Below are positions 1 to 7,462 of a stretch of 64,000 nt of DNA, one piece after another. The DNA is taken from assembly GCA_025055115.1 (NCBI GenBank), contig JANWYJ010000038.1:57927-121926 (forward strand), given 5' to 3'. The DNA comes from Gemmata sp. (GTDB taxonomy: Bacteria > Planctomycetota > Planctomycetia > Gemmatales > Gemmataceae). The notes beneath the pieces were generated by a model. That model was given only the letters and a program-made list of their open reading frames with translations, had not been told where the DNA came from and did not search any database. Every line of letters starts with the position of its first letter. Position 1 is the stretch's first letter. The position numbers and the translations under genes are program-made.

Positions 1-108
1 AATGAATTGGGCGTTCGTGATCTGTCGAAGCGAACCATCGCACCATATGGTGTTGCCGAGCCGTTTTTGTGGCTGCTGCACATGCACGGTTATGAGGTGT
101 TCGCGTAA
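1..108 (+). CDS. C-terminal end of an unidentified protein (partial)
   Basis: An open frame runs from base 1 to a TAA at 106-108 and encodes 35 residues ending in 'MHGYEVFA'. It looks coding in composition, and its last 50 bases have a diverged copy immediately downstream, as seen at other gene ends in this window. The start lies outside the window and no family can be assigned from so short a piece. It could be chance, since only 36 codons are visible. Confidence 0.4.
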   Translation, partial: NELGVRDLSKRTIAPYGVAEPFLWLLHMHGYEVFA

Positions 109-162
109 ACCCAGCCATTATTGTGGTTGTTGAGTATGCGCGGTGGTGCGGTGTGCGCGGAA
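59..162. repeat. Diverged duplication of a gene 3' end (54 bp offset)
   Basis: Bases 59-108, which include the TAA stop of the partial gene, align without gaps to 113-162 with 37 of 50 positions identical. The second copy no longer carries the stop codon. This looks like an old, decayed tandem duplication. The rest of 163-322 holds no gene that I can support. Confidence 0.6.
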
Positions 163-210
163 GCCATGTTGTGTCCAGCGTTGTCGTGCCAGCGCGCCGT
201 GACGTGATGA

Positions 211-311
211 GCCTGTGTTGGGAGCGCAGCACGGGTGGCCTCCCCCTGCGGACCGAGATGCTGCCATAGTAAGGGGTGGTGGGCCTGTGTTGGGAGCGCA
301 GCACGGGTGGC
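211..311. repeat. 29 bp direct repeat, 72 bp offset
   Basis: Bases 211-239 and 283-311 are identical over 29 nt, separated by 43 nt of unrelated sequence. The second copy ends 12 bp before the stop codon of the TPR gene that ends at 323. This is one of several intergenic pairs in the window whose offset is close to 72 bp. Confidence 0.9.
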
Positions 312-322
312 GAATCCCCTCG

Positions 323-2665
323 CTACTTCTTTTCCGGCTTGAACCACACCTTCTCCCAGTACTCGCGGCTGTATTCGCCTGTTTTTTGCGTGAAGGCACT
401 GGGGGGAAGATGGTCGAAAACGTCTTTCATGCGGTCGAAGATGCTTAGGGCACTACCAGGATCATTGAGTTGTTTGAAGGCGTGGTACATGAGACTGAGA
501 ATGATGAGTTCTTCGACCGTGCCTTTGTAGCGTTCGAGCATGAAGTTGGCTTCGTAGAGCAGATCGCGAGCACTGGGGATGGTCTGCATTTTCTGATAGG
601 CTTGCAAGATGCGGACGGCCGCTTGGGCGCGGAGGCGCGCATCCGCTTCCGAAAGGCGGCCCGTGCGCCGCTCGATGGCGTCGCAATCGGCGACCACTTG
701 TTTGAAGTGGCCAAGGGCTTCCTGGCGCATTTTGGTGGCGTCGCCTTCGGCTACACCAGGGCTGCTGGCGCGTTGCAGCAAGGCGACGCCCAACAGAAGC
801 CGGGCCTGAGGGGCATACGGACCGTTCGGATAAAGCCCCAATTGTGCCCGGGCGCGGGCTTCGGCATCGGCGAACTGGCCGTCGTGGATGAGCAAAAAGG
901 CCAGATCGCTGAAGGCGCGTTCGTGGTATTCGCGTTCTTCCGGTGTCACGTTCTGTTGCTTGGTGATTTGTTCGAGCAAGGCACGGCCCACCGGGAGAAG
1001 TCCGCGATGCCGGGTTTCGACAAACGCCCGCGCCAGGCGGTAGCGTGCCGCCGTCGCCGGGGGAGTACCTGCGGCCATGATCTTGTTGAAAATCTTGAGA
1101 ACGTCGTCGGGCCGATTGGCGGCTAACAGGGCATCGGCCAATTCCAACCACACGCTTGGCAGGATATTTTCGGGTAAGTCGGGCAGTTGCAGAGCTTCTT
1201 CCAGCCGTGCGGCAGCGGCGCTGGGGTCGTGGGCACGACGCGAGCAGGCCGCGGCGCGGCGGAGCATTTCGAGTTTGCCATCGGACTTCGGTTGCAACGG
1301 CGTCAAAGCAACGTACTCCGCAGCGGCGGCTTGGAATTTCGCCCGGGCATCCTGGGGTTGACTCTTTTCCCAGGCGATGCCCCAGGCGGTGAGAATGTCG
1401 GCTCGCCGTTCCCGATCGCGGCCAGGTGGGGCTATGGCGGCATAGGACTCGGCGACAGTGAGGGCTGTTTCAAAGAGGTTATCGTTGACCAGCGTGGTGA
1501 TGGCCAATTCCAACGTGGCTTGGGCTTCGTTGAGGGGAATGAGTGTCGGGTCGTAGTGCGCCGGTTCACGAATTCCGGCCAGTGCGCGGCTGAGCAGCTC
1601 GACGGCCAGTTTGTGCCGGGCCGGGTCGTTGCTGCGGAAGTGCAGATCGGCCAGTTGCAGGGCGGCGGCTCGGGCCTCGGCGGTATCGCCCTTGGCCGCT
1701 TCCTCGAACAACCGGGCGGCAATGTCCACTTCCCGAAGCTTCAACTTGCAGACGCCGAGTTGATACGCGGCTGCTTGGCGCAGCAGGGGGGGGACACCGG
1801 GGGCGGCGCGGAGTGTCTCCAGTTCTTTGGTTGCGTCCAGCCAATTCCCCTGACCCATGTAGACTTGAGCCAGAAGTGTTTTGGCGGGGGCGAGAATTTC
1901 CGGCGGTGCATCGGTGCCGATTTCTTTCAGCCAACGCAGGGCTTGATCGTATTGTCGTTCGGCTAGATAAAGCTCACCCAGCCGCAAGCGTGCTCGAGCC
2001 AGCGCGATCGGCGGTGTGGAAATCCCAGCCGTGAGGTATTGCGTCAGGGCGATTTTGGCCCGCGACACATCGGGGGGAGTCATCTGCAAAGCCAGATCGG
2101 CAATGAGCCGATGGGTCTCGCCGGGTTCTTCGTTCTGCTGCGGCGCGGAGAGAATGTTGATAAGAATGGCAATGTTGGCGTTTGGAAACCCGGGGGGCAG
2201 GCCGACTGCCGCTTGGGCTTTGGCCGAGCGGAAGGCGAGCTTGGGCGCGTCGGCTGGGTCGCGCAGTTGTTGGTCTTTCACCAGGTCGAAGTGCTGCCGG
2301 GCCAACGTCCAATAGCCATACGATTCATCGAGGGCTGGCGTGATTTCCGCCAGCCGCACATAGCCGCTGCCGAGGTGGAAGCGCGCGGTCGGGGCCAGGT
2401 CCGGGTAGAGTTCAATATTGGCTGCCACACGGTTGAGGAGATTCTTCAGCTCCGTCGGGTCGGGGGTCACTTTCTCGTAGGCGTTCTTCAAGGCGATGAC
2501 ATCTTGGACGAACGCCGCGGCCGGATCGGCTGGCCCGAGGGGCAACCAGCCCTTCCAAGTGGCGACAAACAGAACCACAGCAGCCAGCAGCAGCGGGACT
2601 TGCCAGAAGTGCCGAGTCGGGTCCGTTGGGGGAGAAACCGCGGCAAGGGCCGTATCCGTGGCCAT
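323..2665 (-). CDS. Membrane-anchored tetratricopeptide-repeat protein
   Basis: A protein of 780 residues. An N-terminal cytoplasmic stretch of about 20 residues is followed by one hydrophobic segment (about 21-45, 'WQVPLLLAAVVLFVATW'). The long C-terminal part is alpha-helical and rich in TPR-type patterns, for example A-x-x-x-LG-x-LYLAERQYDQAL and LLGVALLQR, spread over roughly residues 60-760. TPR arrays mediate protein-protein contacts, and an anchor followed by repeats suggests an extracytoplasmic or periplasmic scaffold. No enzyme motif is visible. The gene lies downstream of a small membrane/coiled-coil gene on the same strand (172 bp gap). The precise TPR count needs a profile search. 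Confidence 0.85.
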   Translation of the reverse strand: MATDTALAAVSPPTDPTRHFWQVPLLLAAVVLFVATWKGWLPLGPADPAAAFVQDVIALKNAYEKVTPDPTELKNLLNRVAANIELYPDLAPTARFHLGSGYVRLAEITPALDESYGYWTLARQHFDLVKDQQLRDPADAPKLAFRSAKAQAAVGLPPGFPNANIAILINILSAPQQNEEPGETHRLIADLALQMTPPDVSRAKIALTQYLTAGISTPPIALARARLRLGELYLAERQYDQALRWLKEIGTDAPPEILAPAKTLLAQVYMGQGNWLDATKELETLRAAPGVPPLLRQAAAYQLGVCKLKLREVDIAARLFEEAAKGDTAEARAAALQLADLHFRSNDPARHKLAVELLSRALAGIREPAHYDPTLIPLNEAQATLELAITTLVNDNLFETALTVAESYAAIAPPGRDRERRADILTAWGIAWEKSQPQDARAKFQAAAAEYVALTPLQPKSDGKLEMLRRAAACSRRAHDPSAAAARLEEALQLPDLPENILPSVWLELADALLAANRPDDVLKIFNKIMAAGTPPATAARYRLARAFVETRHRGLLPVGRALLEQITKQQNVTPEEREYHERAFSDLAFLLIHDGQFADAEARARAQLGLYPNGPYAPQARLLLGVALLQRASSPGVAEGDATKMRQEALGHFKQVVADCDAIERRTGRLSEADARLRAQAAVRILQAYQKMQTIPSARDLLYEANFMLERYKGTVEELIILSLMYHAFKQLNDPGSALSIFDRMKDVFDHLPPSAFTQKTGEYSREYWEKVWFKPEKK

Positions 2666-2837
2666 GTGTTGATCCCGCTAGGTGATACTGCGACGAACGT
2701 GGTGTGATTTCCCAAACCCTGGGAAGCGAAGTAGAGCCGCGCTGAGGGACACCTGTCAAGCCCAACTGCCCAGAACACCGACTCCAATCGGATCGGGGCC
2801 GAAACGATAGGCCGTGGGTTGGCCGATCCGACCACGC

Positions 2838-3086
2838 TCACGGCACCAGGGATTGGCTGTGGGCTGCCAGATACTGCTTGGCTTCCAGATCACGCTGACG
2901 GATTTCCTGCAAGGCGTCGGTTTTTTTGCGGAGCCTGGTGGCTTCTTGCTCGGCGGCTTCGGCGCGTTCTTGCTCGCTGCGGAGTTTCTCGAACCCCACG
3001 GGCAGAATGATGGCCGCGGCCAACAACATACCCATAAGGAGGAAAATGACATCCCGCCGCCACGTCGTCCATTGCATTGAGACCAT
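2838..3086 (-). CDS. Small membrane protein with coiled coil
   Basis: An 82-residue protein. Residues about 11-30 form one transmembrane helix. Residues about 33-70 are charged and heptad-like ('LRSEQERAEAAEQEATRLRK'), predicting a coiled coil. The ATG at 3086 is preceded on the minus strand by a purine-rich GGGAGAG sequence. It sits upstream of the membrane TPR gene and may be co-transcribed with it. The family is unknown; similar one-helix-plus-coil proteins are common in planctomycetes and carry no known catalytic role. Confidence 0.65.
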   Translation of the reverse strand: MVSMQWTTWRRDVIFLLMGMLLAAAIILPVGFEKLRSEQERAEAAEQEATRLRKKTDALQEIRQRDLEAKQYLAAHSQSLVP

Positions 3087-3195
3087 ATCATCTCTCCCGA
3101 GGGGCTAAGAGGTTCACTCACAACGATGCTGCTGCGGCACCCTTTGCGTCGGAGCCGGATATCATCTCTCCCGAGGGGCTAAGAGGTTCACTCAC
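3085..3195. repeat. 37 bp direct repeat, 74 bp offset
   Basis: Bases 3085-3121 and 3159-3195 are identical over 37 nt with a 37 nt unrelated spacer. The first copy contains the start codon and ribosome-binding region of the small minus-strand gene, so the duplication copied a 5' leader rather than a gene end. No third copy is seen. Confidence 0.95.
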
Positions 3196-3209
3196 GCCGC
3201 CGGCGTGAG
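3191..3209. other. 8 bp stem hairpin ahead of miaA
   Basis: CTCACGCC at 3191-3198 pairs perfectly with GGCGTGAG at 3202-3209 around a 3 nt loop. It lies 21 bp before the miaA start, between divergent genes. A TACAAT hexamer follows at 3218-3223, only 7 bp before the ATG. Function unknown: it could be an operator or simply part of the leader. Confidence 0.35.
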
Positions 3210-3230
3210 GTTTAGCGTACAATCGTACTT

Positions 3231-4193
3231 ATGTCTGGATTTGCGAGTGCAGTCATCCTTACAGGGCCAACGGCCAGTGGCAAGAGCGCTGTGGCCTTAG
3301 AATTGGCCGAGCGGCTGAACGCCGAGATTATCGCACTGGATTCGATGACGGTCTATCGGGGCATGGACATTGGTACGGCGAAGCCCTCGGTGGCGGAACG
3401 AACGCGGGTGCGGCACCATTTGGTGGATGTGCTCGACCCGTGGGAATCGCTGACGGTAGCGTGGTGGTTAGAGCAAGCGAAAGCGGCTTGCGCTGCGATC
3501 GCAGCGCGCGGCCAGCGGGCGATGTTCGTAGGGGGTACGCCATTTTATCTGAAGGCGTTGCTGCATGGGTTGTTCCCCGGTCCACCCGCCGACGAAACCT
3601 TGCGGCAAGCATTGGAAGCCGAAGCCGCCCTGCGGGGCAACGCCGCTCTTCATGCGCGCTTAGCGGCCGTGGACCCCAAAACGGCGGCACGGTTACACCC
3701 GAATGACGTCCGCCGCGTGGTGCGAGCGCTGGAAGTGTATATCCTGACCGGTCAGCCCATTTCTGCTTGGCAACAGACCTGGGATACGGCCGCGTTTGCC
3801 GCGCCGGGGCGACCGGTGCCGCCGCCCGCACCGATTCCGGCGGTGGTCCTGGAATTACCACGGCCGGTGTTGTACGAGCGTATCCATCGCCGTGTCGATG
3901 CCATGTTGGCCGCCGGTTGGTTGGAGGAAGTCCGGCGGTTGCGGGAACTGCCACGCCCCCTCAGCCGCGAAGCCCGGCAGGCGTTAGGCTATCGCGAACT
4001 GCTGGCGTATTTGGAAACTGGCGGCGATTGGCACCACACCGTGGAGCAAATTCGCACCCACACGCGGCAATTCGCCAAACGGCAACTGACGTGGTTTCGC
4101 CATCTGCCGACGTTGGTGCCCGTGCCCGCGGATGCCGCCGATGTCGTGGAGCAAATCCTCCGGGCTTGGGAAAATTCGCCCCGCCGCGTCTAG
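3231..4193 (+). CDS. miaA: tRNA dimethylallyltransferase
   Basis: A 320-residue protein, the normal length for MiaA, which transfers the dimethylallyl group to N6 of A37 in tRNAs reading UNN codons. The P-loop 'GPTASGKS' is at residues 12-19, followed by 'DSMTVYRGMDIGTAKP' (family consensus DSMQVYRG-DIGTAKP), 'VGGTPFYLKALL' (consensus VGGTGLYL), 'RALEVYILTGQPIS', and the C-terminal 'TRQFAKRQLTWFR' tRNA-binding signature. A T replaces the usual Q in the DSMQ motif and PF replaces GL in the GGTGLY motif; these look like lineage variation, not loss of function. It is a stand-alone gene divergent from the TPR pair. Confidence 0.97.
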   Translation: MSGFASAVILTGPTASGKSAVALELAERLNAEIIALDSMTVYRGMDIGTAKPSVAERTRVRHHLVDVLDPWESLTVAWWLEQAKAACAAIAARGQRAMFVGGTPFYLKALLHGLFPGPPADETLRQALEAEAALRGNAALHARLAAVDPKTAARLHPNDVRRVVRALEVYILTGQPISAWQQTWDTAAFAAPGRPVPPPAPIPAVVLELPRPVLYERIHRRVDAMLAAGWLEEVRRLRELPRPLSREARQALGYRELLAYLETGGDWHHTVEQIRTHTRQFAKRQLTWFRHLPTLVPVPADAADVVEQILRAWENSPRRV

Positions 4194-4275
4194 CTGGTTG
4201 GCAGGCTGGGGAGCTTCGCTTACACTGGAAACAAGCGAGGATGGGCCATCTCCGTAGAGACCCTGAAACGAGCCT

Positions 4276-7224
4276 GTGAACTCGCCCCCCAGACAACGAA
4301 TGCCCAGTTGGCCGACTCAATCCGACTACAAGGACGCCTTGCAGAACCCCGATTCGGCGTTCCGCGACCCGGACCTGCGCTTCAGCCAAGCCGAGCGCAG
4401 CCCGATGGGAGTGCCGCGGGCACGCTCGGGGGCGTTCGCCAGCGTCTACAAAATGATCGGCCCCAAGGGTGTCCTGGCGCTGAAACTGTTCAACTTCCCC
4501 AACGACGAACGCGCCCGCCGCTACCAGGCCGTCTCCGACTATCTGGAACGGCAGTTAGGGCCGAAGAAACCCGCCTGCTTGGTTCGCTTCCAATATCACC
4601 TGGAAGGGATTCGCGTTGGTCGAGCTTGGTACCCGACGCTGACCATGCCCTGGGTAAAAGGTGTGACCCTCGGCGAATGGGTGCGGCAAACCGTGGAACG
4701 CAAAGTACCCGATGTCGCCGCGGTACGCCGCATGGCCGACCAATGGGGCACCCTCATTCAGCAACTGCAGGAGGTGAAGATCGCTCACGGCGACTTGCAG
4801 CACGATAACGTGATGGTGGTCAACGATGCGCTGGTGTTGGTGGATTACGACGGCATGTGTGTACCGGCGCTCGATCCACCGCCACCAACTCCCAAGCTCG
4901 ACCAACTCGAATTCGGCAAGCCCGCCTACCAGCACCCTGACCGGGCCAACCAACCACTCAGTTGTGAACTGGATCACTTCGCGGCTTGGATCATTCTCAT
5001 TGCTCTGCGTGCGATCGCCGCTGAACCCCGCCTGTATGTTGAGTACATCCTCAAACCCGATAACGAAAACCTGCTCTTTACACCGCACGATCTGACGGCG
5101 CCGGCCTCGTCACGGTTGTGGGCCGACTTGCTCCGCAGTCCCGATGCCGAGGTGGTTGCCTGGTCGCGGCAGCTGCGGGCTTCACTCGATCAACCGTTCG
5201 ACAAAATTCCCCGTTTCACCCTCGATCCGTTCGACCAATTGCGGCGCTTGGTGGCTGCTGTGCCACGCGATTGGGCACAGATCGAAGCGGAAAGCGAACG
5301 CTTACGGCGCGCTGGCAAGCCCTTGCCGCCCGACCTGCAAGCGCGGGCCGACCCCGTGCAAGCACTTCAGGAACTGTGTGCTGCCCGTCACAAAGATTGG
5401 CCAGCGATCCTGGCCACCGGCGAATCCTTGCTGGCCCGGCGAAAAGCGCTGCCGTCGGACCTGCTCAAAGCCCTCACCGAAGCTCGGCAACGAGTGCGCG
5501 CTCGCGAGGCCCTTCAACAGGCCGTGGCTAGCCGCGATCCACGGGCGATTGTCGCAGCGTATCGACCGGAGTTGGTCGATTCGTGGGTCGAACCGACGTT
5601 GTTAGTCAGCGCTCGGGCAGCCGCGGGGCAAGTGGCGTGGCTGGAGAAGTTGAAAGCAGCGGTTGCTTCCCCCGGTGATGGCCGCGGCCTGGTCGCGTTG
5701 TGGCAACAGGCCGCCCCTGTGTTGGCCGGCGTACCGGAGGCGATCACCTATCAACAAGCGGCCGAAAGTTGGCAAGCCCGCCTTCAAGCCGCCAACGACT
5801 TTCTGCGTGTTTATGAGAAATCGCCACAGAAAGAACGGGAACTGGCCCATGCCTGGAGCGCGGTCCTGGCGGCCGGCCCGCCGCATCCGTCGCTGACCCG
5901 CTTGCATCGCAAACGTGGTGAAGACGCTCTCCGCTGGGCACCGCTGCTTGATCAACTGCGGGCACTTCCCAAAATCGCCTCCTACGAGACCGACCAACAG
6001 CTGGTGGAATTGTGGGGCACAGGCGCGGCGCTGGCTGGCTGCGCCGAGGCCGCGGAGTTCGCCTCACGTGTTCAGGATGCCAAGGGGCGTTTGGCCTTGG
6101 TGCAAGCTCTCGAACAAGCCATCCAAGCGGCGGATGCGGGCGGTTCGGAAGAAGCGGTAGTGTCCGCGGCGGCCCAGATTCCCCCGTCGTACCGGCATCC
6201 GTATGTCACGCGCGTCCGCGAAGGTTCGGAAGCCGTAACGCTGCTGATGGCATTGCACAAAGCGATTGATCATCCGCAACCGTCGGACCGGGCTATCGCC
6301 GCAGCCTACGAGCAATTGCAATCCCGCCACCCGCGTCTGGCGCGGCGGCTCGAGAAAGTGAACGCGCGGCTGTATCACGAAGCCGAGGCTGCAATCGCCC
6401 GGCGAAACTTGCTCGATCAGTTCGCCCAAATCGACAAAACCGAACGCCGCCTCGACAAGCAAGATGAGAAGTGGCTGAACTTGTGGAAGCAGCACGGCAA
6501 ACTCCTGGCCGATCGTCGTGACCGCGAGGAATTGCGCAGCCGGCTGACCTTGGCTCGCGATCGCCTCAGCGCTTGGAATAAACTGGCCCACGCCCTCGCC
6601 CAGCGCGACATTTTCGTTGTCCGTCGCCTGCTGAGTAGCGTCGCACCGCTTCTGGCCGACTATCCACCATACCTCGAACATCACGACGAGATCGCCACCC
6701 TGATCGCCAAAGCCGATCAAGTGGTCGCGATCCAACACAAACTGGCAGCCGGGCAACGTCTGAGCAGCGACGATCTGAAGTTCCTTCGTCACAATCCCCA
6801 AGTGTTTGGCGCCAATGCCCGGAAAGCGGTGGAACGGCAGGTCCGCGCTCGCTTGGCGGGGGAGGAACGGTTAAGCCCGGTATATCCGGCTTATCAGGTC
6901 GCAGGTAGTCGTGGTGGCTTAATCAAAGCGTGCTGGGCCTGGGGTGGGCACGAGCTGATCACCTATTGCCTGGTGGCCGTGGATGGCCGGCGCTTCCTGA
7001 CCGATCCGAATCAAGCCGATATGTTCCATCGGTTGAAATGCCTGGCGGAAAATCACCAACGGGAAGGGGGGGGCATTACCCTCGTTCCCCCGCCCGGGGC
7101 GGCGCAAGCGTATGTGACCGTCTGGCCGGTTGTGGAACTGGGCTGGACGACCATTTATGGCCCCGCCTTGCCCATCGGCCCCGTTCCGGTGGGAGGCATG
7201 GTGTCGCCATCCCGCCAGTTGTGA
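4276..7224 (+). CDS. Protein-kinase-like protein, TerY-P type
   Basis: 982 residues from the GTG at 4276 (an in-frame ATG at 4300 is an alternative). The N-terminal ~300 residues keep a kinase-fold core: a glycine-rich loop 'SGAFASVYK' (51-59), the VAIK-like lysine in 'LALKLF' (Lys70), the catalytic loop 'HGDLQHDN' (171-178) and 'DYDG' in place of DFG (190-193). 'GKPAYQHPDRA' resembles an activation/P+1 segment. The remaining ~550 residues are alpha-helical and the last ~90 residues are beta-rich; neither is recognised. The protein is soluble, with no TM. It opens a run of eight co-directional genes with a VWA protein and a PP2C phosphatase, the partners of TerY-P kinases. Its substrate is unknown; the VWA or FHA-like proteins of the locus are candidates by inference. 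Confidence 0.8.
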   Translation: MNSPPRQRMPSWPTQSDYKDALQNPDSAFRDPDLRFSQAERSPMGVPRARSGAFASVYKMIGPKGVLALKLFNFPNDERARRYQAVSDYLERQLGPKKPACLVRFQYHLEGIRVGRAWYPTLTMPWVKGVTLGEWVRQTVERKVPDVAAVRRMADQWGTLIQQLQEVKIAHGDLQHDNVMVVNDALVLVDYDGMCVPALDPPPPTPKLDQLEFGKPAYQHPDRANQPLSCELDHFAAWIILIALRAIAAEPRLYVEYILKPDNENLLFTPHDLTAPASSRLWADLLRSPDAEVVAWSRQLRASLDQPFDKIPRFTLDPFDQLRRLVAAVPRDWAQIEAESERLRRAGKPLPPDLQARADPVQALQELCAARHKDWPAILATGESLLARRKALPSDLLKALTEARQRVRAREALQQAVASRDPRAIVAAYRPELVDSWVEPTLLVSARAAAGQVAWLEKLKAAVASPGDGRGLVALWQQAAPVLAGVPEAITYQQAAESWQARLQAANDFLRVYEKSPQKERELAHAWSAVLAAGPPHPSLTRLHRKRGEDALRWAPLLDQLRALPKIASYETDQQLVELWGTGAALAGCAEAAEFASRVQDAKGRLALVQALEQAIQAADAGGSEEAVVSAAAQIPPSYRHPYVTRVREGSEAVTLLMALHKAIDHPQPSDRAIAAAYEQLQSRHPRLARRLEKVNARLYHEAEAAIARRNLLDQFAQIDKTERRLDKQDEKWLNLWKQHGKLLADRRDREELRSRLTLARDRLSAWNKLAHALAQRDIFVVRRLLSSVAPLLADYPPYLEHHDEIATLIAKADQVVAIQHKLAAGQRLSSDDLKFLRHNPQVFGANARKAVERQVRARLAGEERLSPVYPAYQVAGSRGGLIKACWAWGGHELITYCLVAVDGRRFLTDPNQADMFHRLKCLAENHQREGGGITLVPPPGAAQAYVTVWPVVELGWTTIYGPALPIGPVPVGGMVSPSRQL

Positions 7225-7297
7225 AGATTGCGATTGGCTCCGATGGGTTCGGCCACAGTGGAGGAGGTATGGTGGCGCCATCCCGGCAGTTGTGAAG
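7192..7297. repeat. Duplicated 3' end of the kinase gene (71 bp offset)
   Basis: Bases 7192-7226 and 7263-7297 match at 32 of 35 positions. Copy one encodes the last residues and stop of the kinase gene (GGMVSPSRQL, stop); copy two would encode GGMVAPSRQL and a stop. The second copy is downstream of the true stop and is presumably untranslated. Two of the three changes alter a single codon. Confidence 0.9.
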
Positions 7298-7462
7298 GAG
7301 CAACACTGGTCTGGTTAGGTCTTCCGAGCTGGGAAAAGATTCTGTGCTGGGGTGGCAGGCTGGGAAAAGATCGTGTGATGCAGTGGGATGTCGCCGCGCC
7401 GGTTGTGTGGACACGGTGTTTCGGATACTCCGTCGTCGGCTTATGACCGACCAGGAGGGTAG

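Noticed and set aside
3218..3223. TACAAT as the miaA promoter -10 box
   Set aside because: Only 7 bp before the start codon and with no matching -35 element; a leaderless transcript is possible but unsupported.
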